This document shows positions 35,732-45,308 of a stretch of DNA of 64,000 nucleotides, one piece after another (position 1 is the stretch's first letter; the number at the start of each line of letters is the position of its first letter). This stretch comes from Gymnopus androsaceus JB14 (taxonomy: Eukaryota > Basidiomycota > Agaricomycetes > Agaricales > Omphalotaceae): positions 62,001 to 126,000 of the forward strand of contig ML769513.1 in the NCBI GenBank assembly GCA_009733575.1, in the 5' to 3' direction. The notes under the pieces were generated by a model. The model saw only the letters and a program-made list of their open reading frames with translations, was not told the DNA's origin and did not search any database. The position numbers and the translations under genes are program-made.

Positions 35732-36319
35732 TTTACTGGCTTTACACTACATACATTCCACATGAAATATGTCTCTCAACACAAAAGAAGGGACTAAATG
35801 TATATTTGCGCACAGGGAGCGATCGACTTCCGCAACGACCGACAATCTTGACTTTACTTTTGACTTTATATATCATTCTGAGACTCCAGAGCAAAGTACT
35901 CGATTGCTTTCGCGTATCGCGAATCGACCTAGACAGGTGGAAACTCGACGAGAGAATCATTCAGGTCATATATCTTGGCTACATCTGCTGCGGGACGCGT
36001 CTGAATCGGAGCTACGATGCAGTGGTTCGCGACAGGGACTCGAATCGCAGGTGACTCATGTTCGGCACTGAGTCATGACCACGTGGTTTTGTAGGTCCAG
36101 GTCTACCGACCAACTCGGAATCTGAATTTCGATAATCGTTCTTTCTTTCTGACTTGAAGCTCTCTAGTACCTCTATTCGACTCGAATATCGGAATACTGG
36201 GATTGGATTGAGGAACACACATACGAATACGGAATACGCACTGCTGCGCAGGGATACGGCATTACCGAAAGCAAAGCAAAGCAGGAGCAGAGAGCAGAGC
36301 ACGGACAGGACCTAGACAG
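35732..36319. other. Intergenic
   Basis: GST 3' flank and kinase upstream region. No coding or structured element seen. Confidence 0.5.
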
Positions 36320-39300
36320 ATGAACTCGAATTCCAAGAAACGAAAACACTCTCGATCGCCTTCACCTTCATCCGAAGCGCACTAATGGTGGCCGCTCAAC
36401 ATGGATGTCGACGCCTACGCCGAGTCTTTCCCTTGCAGAGAGACTAGGGATAAAGGTTCGAAGGTAGCTCTGGCAAGGAAGAAGGAGAATTGGATGATGA
36501 CGAGGAGGAAGAGGGGAAGAAGCCGGTCGCGCCTGTGCCTGCGTCCACGTCTACACTCCCGCCAAAGCCAGCAGCGACAACGAGTACGACACCGACGACG
36601 ACAACGAGTAAAGTAAAAGTCAAGTTCCCGTTCAAGAAGAAGGAGAAGGAGAAGGAATTGAAGGCTTCTACGAGTTTGGGTATGGGAATGGGTTTGGATG
36701 AGGGCTTGGGCTTGGGCTTGGAAGAAAAGGAAAAGAAACATCGGAGGCGGAGCTCAGACCGAGAATGGGAACGCGAGAGGTCGAGAGAGAGACGTAGGTC
36801 GAGGTCGAGGTCTAGAGAAGACAAAAGCCTACATCGACTTCCCTCGAGGAGAGGGTACGATGATAGGGACCGGGATCGGGGCTGGGATAGAGACCAAGGC
36901 TGGGATAGGGATAGGGATAGGGATGGTGGGAGGTATGACGATAGAGACCGAGGGCGGGAATGGGACAGGGACAGGGACAGAGATAGGTATTATCGCCCAC
37001 AGCGAGACGTTTGGATTCCGAGGTCGAGATCACCGCGTCGAAGTCGCAGTCGTAGCCGTCCTTCTGTACCTCCTTCCGTCCCCCCTTCCGTCCCTCCGTC
37101 AGGTGACAGTACGGGTATGCCTATGCCTATGGATGTCGATGCTCCTGCCCCTTCCGTACCCCCGCCTCCCCCAGCACTCTTCTCCCCATTAAATGTACCT
37201 CCGCCACCACCAAAATCTCCACCACCTCCTGCACCCCCGCCCGATGTTCGCTTGATGAGTGGGTTGCCCCCGAGACCTTCACAAGCTTCGGTATCCATAC
37301 CCCTTCCTTCCAAACCCATTTTAAGTGGTCCGCTGCTTATAGCACCCGGAGCACCATTGGACAAACATTCCCCTCCTTCAATGAGGTTGCCTCCTCCTTC
37401 GGGTCGTATGGGTGGGATCCCTTCTCCTCCTTCAGTTCCTGCGAGGATTCACTTGAGTGGTAGAAATGGCGTAAGTGTTTTCCTACATACGTACTACGAG
37501 ACTACAGGTGTTGATTTGCGTGTTTATCTCAGCCTCCCCAAGCGCCTACGCAAGCACATCCTCCCTCTCGTCAAGCGCCACCCCCTCCTCGCCCCAAACC
37601 CAAACCCAGCTTGCGCTCCCGATCTCTCGAAAAGCGGGTTTACGGGCACGTTTTTTTCGGTTGTGGAGATATGAGTGATTACGATATAACGAGAAAGTTG
37701 GGTGAGGGGACGTTTGGGTGAGTGCCAACCAAGCAGTGTTTTGTTTTCTATGTTTTACTGACCTTCTGCTCGCTCTGCTCACAGCGAAGTCCACAAAGCA
37801 ATGCAACGCTCCACATCCCGCGTCGTCGCTCTCAAACGTATCCTTATGCACAACTGAGAAGGAGGGTATGCCGGTTACGGCGCTGAGGGAGATTAAGATT
37901 TTGAAGGCGTTGATGGGGAATCAGAGGAGGGCGAGTGCGAGCGTGGGCAGGGACAAAGATAAAGATAGGGCTAGTGCGAGTGCAAATGCCAAGAGTGTAG
38001 GTATGAGTGTGGGTAAGGTGGGAGGAGGCAAGGCAGCACCCTCACAAGGCGCTGGAGGTTCAAGTATAATCGAGATTTTGGATATAGTCATCGTTCCTTC
38101 GTCCAACCCCAAACCTTCCACTCGGCGGCACCCAACGCCAACTCGAACTCGGTAGGAGCACCCCCACCCTTACCGCAACCCCAAATATACATGGTCTTCC
38201 CCTACATGGATCACGATCTCGCAGGTCTCCTAGAGAACGAGAGGGTCAAGCTGAATCCGTCGCAGATAAAGCTGTATATGAGGCAGTTGCTGGAGGGGAC
38301 GGAGTATATGCATCGGGTGAGTGCATTTCAGCTATTAGACGAGACCAAGACGCTGACGTTTTACCTTAGAACAACATCCTCCACCGAGACATGAAAGCCG
38401 CCAACCTCCTCATCTCGAACGACGGGAGTCTGAGAATTGCGGATTTCGGATTGGCTAGGGCATTTTGGAATGGTAAGTACGCGTCCTCTCCTCCCTCCCC
38501 TTCCTTCCTTCCTTCTTCAAGCTCAAGCTCACGGTCTCGGTCAAGGTCCCCCAAGAGCCGGCATGGAACGCAAATATACAAACTGCGTCGTAACACGATG
38601 GTATCGACCCCCAGAACTTCCTATTAGGAGCTCGAGACTACGGAGGCGAGGTTGATATCTGGGGTGTTGGATGCGTCCTCGGCGAGATGTTCACGCGGAG
38701 GCCTATACTACCTGGGACGTCTGATATGGATCAGTTGGATAAAATCTGGAGTTTGTGTGGTGCGCCTAATCAGCATACTTGGCCGCACTACGACGAGCTA
38801 CCGGGTCTTACTGTCGAAGGAGCTGCGGCTGGGTCTACGGTACCGGATAACGCAGGAGGGGCGGGTGGAGGTCCAGGAGGCGTAGGCGTAGGAGGGGCAC
38901 CACCACCTGTGCTGAACTTGAAGAGGTTTGGGTATCTAGGCGGTGTGGGGAGTACGAAGGGGCAGTTGAGGGGTGTTTTTTCAGAGTGAGTGGCTTTTCA
39001 AAAGTGTTTTTGTGTTTCGCACCTACCTCCCGTATTTGGTGAACTGACTTGGCGTTATCTAGACTCGGCCACGAAACCCTCGACCTAATGGAACAGCTCC
39101 TAACCTGCAACCCCCAGAAACGCATAACGGCGAGTCAGGCGCTCGAGCATGATTATTTCTGGACGGACCCGATGCCTGCTGATCCCAAGACGTGAGTAGT
39201 GTACCGTACTGTGCTTACCTTTTACTTATGCGGATACGCTGTAGGCTACCAACGTACGAAGCATCGCATGAATTCGATAAACGGAGTCATCGACAGCAGC

Positions 39301-40274
39301 AACAGCAGCATAACCAAAACCAGAACCAGAACCAGAATCAGCAGAACCAAAATCCTCGCAACCAAAACCATAACCAGAATTACAACCAGAATCAGAACCA
39401 GACTCGACCTCGCTACGACAACCGGAATCATCATGGTCAAGGGTATCGAGGGAGACCTGGTCCTGGTCCTGGACAGTTCGGGAATCGTCCTCCGCAGACG
39501 GGTCCACCGATGCCGCAGATGCATGGTCCTCCGATACATCTAGGTGGTGGTGGTGGTGCGCCTCCGATGCCGATGAGTGGTGGATTCCCTCCTCCTGGTG
39601 TCCCTCCTGGTGCTCCGCCGCCGTATGGGAACACACATGCTCCTCCTCCCTCTGGTCCTCCGCCCCCGGGGTTCAATCCGAATAATCGAAATGGGCCTGG
39701 GCCTCCGAACCAACACTATAATAATAATAATAATAATAATAATCGAACTATCATAACCGCGACCGGGACCAAGGCCGTGATCACAGGGACCGGGACAGAG
39801 ACAGGACAGAGACAGGAGACAGGGACCGGGAGAGGGATTATCGTGGCGGAGGCGGAGCGTGGTGGTGGGAGGTATAACAACAACAATAATAATTGGGACT
39901 CATCGAGGGATTCGAAAGACAGGGATAGGGATGGGAGAGGCGGAGGAGATTGGCGGGACCGGGACCGGGGGGATTGGAATAATATTAGTTTGAGACATAG
40001 GTTCAGAGCAGGAAATAGGGATAGGGATAGTAGGGATGGGGGTGGCAGGGATATGCGTGAGAACCCACCGAACCTGAACGCGAGCCTCCCTAGTCGACCG
40101 CCAATAGCTAACCTCCCTCCGCGTCCGGTTGATCCGTTGGGGGCAGGAAGGGAGAGAGATGGTGGAGGTGCCGGCGGAGGTGCAGGAGGGAGTGGAAAAG
40201 AAAGAGAGCAAGATTCACCTAGTAAGATGGATGTGGATGGAGATGGGGTGCCGGAGGAGTTGAATTATGGATAG
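36320..40274 (+). CDS. BUR1/CDK9-like cyclin-dependent kinase with long disordered tails
   Basis: Transcription-elongation kinase that phosphorylates the RNA polymerase II CTD region and elongation factors with a cyclin partner. N-terminal tail (to about 37650): acidic, Lys-rich, then RD/SR dipeptide and Pro-rich runs. Kinase: [20 protein letters not shown], the ATP-binding Lys in [39 protein letters not shown], catalytic [20 protein letters not shown], the T-loop [15 protein letters not shown], and [14 protein letters not shown]. The C-terminal tail is Q/N-, Pro/Gly- and RD-rich. [13 protein letters not shown] and [12 protein letters not shown] point to the BUR1/CDK9 branch. Frame breaks: +1 T at 37855, -1 near 38121, +1 C at 38620-38621; an essential gene should not carry these. 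The N-terminal exon joins (36380-36490) are uncertain. Confidence 0.87.
39295..40030 (+). repeat. Low-complexity coding repeats (QN-rich, PG-rich, poly-Asn, RD)
   Basis: Within the kinase C-terminal tail: CAG/AAC-type runs giving Gln-Asn repeats, CCTCCG runs giving Pro-Gly, an AAT run near 39720-39742 giving poly-Asn, and GAC-CGG runs. The GAC-CGG part (39755-39850) reads as an Arg-Asp repeat only in a frame other than the long open one, which suggests small indels in the repeat. Confidence 0.7.
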
Positions 40275-40589
40275 ACGTAGATGTAGCAGAGAGAAGAAAA
40301 ATGGAAATGCTGATTGCCTTGCCGACTATGAGATGAGTATGTGTGGGGGGAGTGGGGACGAGAATAACAGGGGCGAGAAACTCAAGCTAAGAGGACTAGA
40401 CGATAGACAAAACGATGAACAGAAAGAACAAGACACCACCTGGAGCAAAGAACAAAAGAGCATAAAACAAGGAACAGCCGAGACAAAGCGCAGGAGGAGG
40501 AGCGCTGAGGACTAAACTCACCTACTAATTAGTGCTGCGTAAACTTTCTGTTAAGCTCGACTTAACCATAATAAGCTGGAATATTGCGA

Positions 40590-41985
40590 GCCCAACACAG
40601 CAACCGGCAAAAGCGACAACACAACATACATCCACAACATCCAACCAAACAACGACATAACCCACAAAACACGATACACAGCCAACCCAACATATCAAAC
40701 TCAGGAGAACCCACAACCGAAGAAACAGACCACTAATATGAACAAACCAAGCGCAAAAAGCACCAAAAATACCCCGAAAATCAGAACCAACAACCAAAAA
40801 AACCATCCAACGAACCAACGATCGATGCAACCCAGCTCAGCCCCGGAATAGGCATCAAATCACCAAACATATACCTTCACCACCAATGTTGCAACACGGG
40901 GGCACAAATAGAACTCGAACCCAGGGACTCAGTGGCGAGCAGACCATACACGCGAAAAAATCATACCAACAAGGAAAAAAAAATTCAACGCTAAAAAACG
41001 ATCACCAAACAAAACCACAATTACAACCTTACCAGCAGACCAGTAAACCACACAAAATCACAGCAAAATAACCAAACAAAAAAAAGAACAAACAGACCCG
41101 ACCCCCAGAGCGAGAAAGACAACCACAGCAAGAGGAGGCCCGCCACGATATCCCAAGACAAAGAGAAAATCAAATGAAAACACCCTTCAGGACAAGAAAA
41201 GAAAAACAAGAACATCAGACCCCACCATGCGAAGAAAAAACTATTGAATGAAAAAAAAAATGCAACCCGGAGGCACGGAGAAGCCTTGAGCAGAACCAAC
41301 AACACAGCCAGAATCACCAAAACAGGGAAGCATGCATCGAACTCAGACTCACGAACCAAAACCGCCGAAAGCGCACTCAACAGGAAAGCACGCAGAAGAT
41401 AGGAAATCGAAAGAATGGCCAGAACCCGGGAAAAATACAGACCGAAGCCAGAAAGCGGACCTCCTAGCCGGAATGCAAAAGCGCGGAAGCAGATCCTATG
41501 AACCAAGAGCAAAACCAACCAGCACCACCAAACACCACCCATCAGAGCCCGCAACCACGTTTCCTTGCACCAAAGAGCACACATGAAAGCAAGTAGTCAA
41601 AGAAGAGAAAAAGAAAAGTAAAAATACAATACAGTACGACCGAAAAAAGAAAAAACCCAGATAAAAAAACAAAAGCAGTTAAAAACAAAATAAGCGCAAG
41701 GCACCACAGAAGCCAGAGCAACAAAAGACACAGAAGCCAATGCACCGCGAGATAATGGGGCCCATAACCAATGCAACACAAGGAACAGACAAAAAGCAAG
41801 AAAAACAAAAGCAGAACCAACAGCAACGAGAAAATCCCTACACTATGGCGAGAGAAAAAAAGGAAGTAGAAACCCACTAATCGCAAATAAACACCATAAG
41901 AAGCCAAGAAACAAGACTCCACCAAGCGAGAAAGATTGAAAAGAAAACAAAAAAAAACAAAAAACAACAAAGAAAAAGAGGCCTG
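40590..41985. other. Strongly T-depleted (A+C-rich) tract on plus strand, about 1.4 kb
   Basis: Many 60-base lines here contain only 2-7 T (for example 41041-41160), while A and C dominate; both sides return abruptly to normal composition. Read on minus it gives long open frames rich in Phe/Leu/Val (for example 41584-41021), but these follow from the base skew and show no conserved motif or codon logic. Segments near 40912 and 41335 contain GGTTCGAGTTC- or GAGTTCGATGC-like words on minus that recall a Pol III B box, without a foldable tRNA. Origin unknown; a degenerate retroelement is possible. Confidence 0.6.
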
Positions 41986-42550
41986 GATTGATTTTGCTAT
42001 TCATCCATCTTGTATATATAATCTTTCATTGCCAGCAAGATGAAAATTACTGACAACCAGCATTGACCACTGGTTTCCATGTATGTGAGCTGTATGCCAC
42101 CTGTGAGCCTCAAATGAAGACAGTTCTCATAATTTGGTGGTGCCTGCAGACTCCAGTCTCCAGCGGTGTCTCTGCACTGTATACTTACAGCATCAGCAAA
42201 ACCTGTATGATGTGGGCAGTGCTTGAGCGAACTGTCCAGAGTTCCCAGCGCTCCAGCGTCCCAGCACTAAGATGGTCTGGCCAATGCAGGAGGGGGCTCC
42301 CAGAAGCTCCCAGAGGCTGCAAAATTACCTTATTTGGAAATAATGTATGATTTTATATTTCTGACAGCACTGGCAAGCGCTGGCCAGCGCTGGGAGCTCT
42401 GGGAGCGCTGGGAATTTTAAGTATTGCTGTGGGAATTAAAATGCAAAATACAGGTTTTGCTGATGAGTGTTATTAAGACAGAAGATCATTGAAGTGCTGA
42501 TAGTCAGTGGCCACTAGTAGTGCCACAGGTTGAATGTGCACTCATTAAGT
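41986..42550. repeat. Dispersed repeat, copy A (with nested foldback)
   Basis: Shares several blocks in the same order with 44985-45215: AATCTTTCAT-GCCAGCAAGATGAA, GACCACTGG, TGCCTGCAGACTCCAGTCTC followed by CAGCGGTGTCTC, and GAATGTGCA-TCATT at the far end. Copy A is about 300 bp longer because a foldback element lies inside it. No coding capacity is seen. Confidence 0.75.
42188..42466. mobile_element. Foldback/MITE-like element nested in repeat copy A
   Basis: Inverted ends CATCAGCAAAACCTGTAT (left, near 42191) and ATACAGGTTTTGCTGATG (right, near 42448) are near-perfect complements. Inside, TTCCCAGCGCTCCAGCGTCC (near 42241) pairs with AGCGCTGGGAA (near 42400), giving a long hairpin rich in CCAGCGCTGG motifs. 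The related copy at 45 kb lacks the central part, as expected for an insertion. Target-site duplication could not be defined by eye. Confidence 0.6.
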
Positions 42551-44035
42551 TAAAGACAGGCTCAGCAGAGGCTCCTGCCCGATGGAACCGCATTAACAGA
42601 CAGTGCCCATACTAAGTATGATACATATCCCTCCATACTCTGACATTCTGAGCTTCTCTTCAAACTGAACAATCTTTGTATAGCTTTGTAGCTCACAACA
42701 TGTAATGGTCATATATGTCGATATGAAGAAACGAGATAAATCAAGCCTACTCTGAGTAGTGAACTAGTTTGACAAGACGAGTGGTACGCTAATCAGGCTC
42801 GCTCTAACATTGAATATTGAATGTCCGCGCCGAAGATTTCTGTCTTTTTTTAATTATTATTGAGCGCCCTTCCTATTTGGCTATCAGTTCCGTCCTCTTC
42901 CGAAGCGAACAAAAAAGTAGGGAAAATTCCCCAAGGTTCTTTCTATGCGCCAAATACGATCCCCTTCGCAGATGTTGATCTAAACCGCAACTAGAGAGGA
43001 AGCCTAGTCATGGGAAGGAAGTAAAATTTATTACACGGTAAGGTCCAAGACTCAGCTGAACACGGGCGGGTCCGAGAGTTATCCCAACTCGCGAATAAGA
43101 TGCGTCGTTCATAGTTATGGCATCATGAGCTTCGCAGAGCTGCCTGAGTGACTTTTCTCAGGGTCATTGTCGTGGTATGTCGTGACTTATGATACTACCG
43201 TTCTTCCCCTCTAAGAGCTTGGCCCTTTGGACCTTGTTGCTCCAAGTAGTTCTTCTTATCTTCCAGGCACCCTCCTTAGGCTGCAACCCCTTTCTCAATA
43301 TTTTCGTTCATGATGGGAAATCTATTGAAATTGCTTCAAATCATTCTGCCTAGAAGACGATGCAAACGATTTTTTCAAGCTAGTTCAGATCTCACTCTTG
43401 TCCCGAATAACGAACGCCGATTTATCCATCTTTAAATAACTGTAGGAACATGACGCTCATCTTTGTGGTCCGAATTCATTCAGAAATGAGTACAACGTCG
43501 ACAGCTTGTACATCAAGCTGAAGATTTCTGGTCCTCCATTTCACAGGTACGTCCTGAACGTTAGTATGTCGCTGTCTCTTGCTGAAGAACCTTGCTATAC
43601 AGCCAAAAATATCTCGAGTTCACAAATCTCATGTACTGTTCCAGTTTTTCAGATGCTAACCGAAAGGTACTCTTCGGCGCCGCTTTGACAGGTCAATACG
43701 CAGTGGCTGCACCAAACGTCCCATGTTGTACACTGCAATTCGCTGCCTCATACCATCTTCGTCGTGATTAATTATCCATGTCAGCCTTCAGAGCGACTCT
43801 ATGTGTGTATGTATGCTAGCTCCTTCAGACGTCATGTTTAGCCGGGTTCGACCAAATTCTGAATCCTGATTCAACTGCAACTGCAGATTGTGGCGCGCAA
43901 CACTTCGGCGAAAGTACCTGGACTTGACCTGGAATGCTTGTGTGATGGACCCCAGTCACTTTATATGTCTTTTCTGCTCTGGCCGTGATTGGGATGATAG
44001 CCTCCGAGTAATGCAATGTTTTATTGACTGATCGA
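42551..44035. other. Intergenic, about 1.5 kb
   Basis: No exon chain, RNA gene or repeat recognised; short open frames (for example 43506-43688) have no motif. The right end is the hydrophobin upstream region. Confidence 0.5.
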
Positions 44036-44043
44036 TATAAATA
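44036..44043 (+). promoter_or_regulatory. TATA box of the hydrophobin gene
   Basis: TATAAATA lies 54 bp upstream of the hydrophobin ATG, followed by a CT-rich leader (cccctcgatctccacg). This is a normal spacing for a highly expressed fungal gene. Confidence 0.65.
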
Positions 44044-44097
44044 TGGCTGCCTCGCAAACGCATTCGATAGTCCCCTCGATCTCCACGAATAACAGTC

Positions 44098-44699
44098 ATG
44101 AAGTTCACCTCCGTTCTCGCTGTTGCGTTCACTGTCGCGGTTGCTTCTGTCTCTGCGTCGCCGTTCCAGGAAACTAACGGGGAGCGTTTGGCCCGTGGAC
44201 TTACTCCTCTTCCTCCTCAGAAGCGAAGCGGGACTCCCTCATACGGCACGTCTGCTCTTCTTAGCCTCAGCTGGGTAGCTCCCACTGAAACGACTTTATA
44301 GGCGCTAAAAGGTCGGGCCCTTCAGGCTCGCCTAATAGCTGTTCGACCGGGTCTCTTCAATGCTGCAATTCTACTGGAACTATTACTAACCCCGCCATTC
44401 TTTCCATTATCGAATTGCTGGGCATTGCACTCCCCGCTGCCGATGTCCTAATCGGTGTAACATGTTCCCCCATCGGCATCGTCGTTGGCAGCAGCTCTTG
44501 GTCGGTGTTTTCCTCTTCTCATTAACAGCATTTGAGAAAATGACTTTTTACCCTGCTCTTCCTGTACAGCTCCGCTCAAACTGTTTGCTGCACTGATAAC
44601 AGTTACGGTGGCCTTATTTCCATCGGCTGTATCCCCAGTACGTTTTCAGACCACTCTAAGACTGTGTCTGATGCATTTGTTGGTCCAGTTACACTTTAA
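44098..44699 (+). CDS. Class I hydrophobin
   Basis: Small secreted amphipathic protein that coats hyphae and fruiting bodies. Signal peptide MKFTSVLAVAFTVAVASVSA, a short propeptide-like stretch with Lys-Arg, then the eight-Cys pattern C-x6-CC in NSCSTGSLQCCN, IGVTCSPIGI, SSSCSAQTVCCTD and GCIPITL. CC doublets at Cys 2-3 and 6-7 and the spacing between Cys 3 and 4 fit class I. Three introns; the first (44246-44301) is GC-AG with donor GCACGT, the only join giving YG-AKRSG in frame. The last intron splits the Ile codon before TL-stop. Confidence 0.96.
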
Positions 44700-44984
44700 A
44701 ATGCTCATGGGTTGCAAATGCTTGATCATATATAATGTACATTGACCCGGATTGCTATGTACTATTCACTTTTGTTTGGGTTTGAATTTATTCATGTAGG
44801 CTAGTAGGTTTTGATTTGTATATCATCCGTTCGTTTGAGAGTATGCTGCACTAGTATGTAGTAGGGATTTTCACTAGAACGTCTTCAATGCGGTTTTTAT
44901 TTTGTAGATGTATACAAGTAACAAGTGGTTGGCAAAAAATCAGAAAATGACACTAGATTCTCGGAATTCTTTTTCGACTCGGAC

Positions 44985-45215
44985 GGTCTCGTATATATGA
45001 TTAATCTTTCATCGCCAGCAAGATGAATTTATGGCGACCGGCGTCGACCACTGGCATCTACATCTGTGTCAAAAGGAGACAGTGCTCATGGTTCGGTGTT
45101 GCCTGCAGACTCCAGTCTCCAGCGGTGTCTCCACACTAAGTATATGCAGTGTTGCTAAAACAGAAGCATTGACTGCCTTGAATGTGCATTCATTTCGATT
45201 ACATATCCCACAACG
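44985..45215. repeat. Dispersed repeat, copy B (without the foldback)
   Basis: About 230 bp matching copy A at 41986-42550 in ordered blocks (see that entry) but without the foldback. It ends about 95 bp before the ATG of the MRG/F-box gene, so it may supply part of that gene's upstream sequence. Confidence 0.75.
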
Positions 45216-45308
45216 TATCATGTTAGGCAGGCTTGTGTTCGAAGTTGAGGGGTGTTGAGGTACAGATTACAGTTGCTGGGGGATGTCCACAATTCCCGCC
45301 GTGCAGAC

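Noticed and set aside
36440..36830. Long minus open frames opposite the kinase N-terminal tail
   Set aside because: Produced by low-complexity SR/RD coding repeats on plus; no independent evidence.
40905..40960. tRNA-like B box (GGGTTCGAGTTC on minus)
   Set aside because: The flanking bases do not form a T-stem or acceptor stem; no tRNA fold could be built.
41021..41584. 187-codon hydrophobic open frame on minus that could be a membrane protein
   Set aside because: It follows from the T-depleted composition: any frame of a T-rich complementary strand reads Phe/Leu/Val/Trp. No start context, splice sites or motif.
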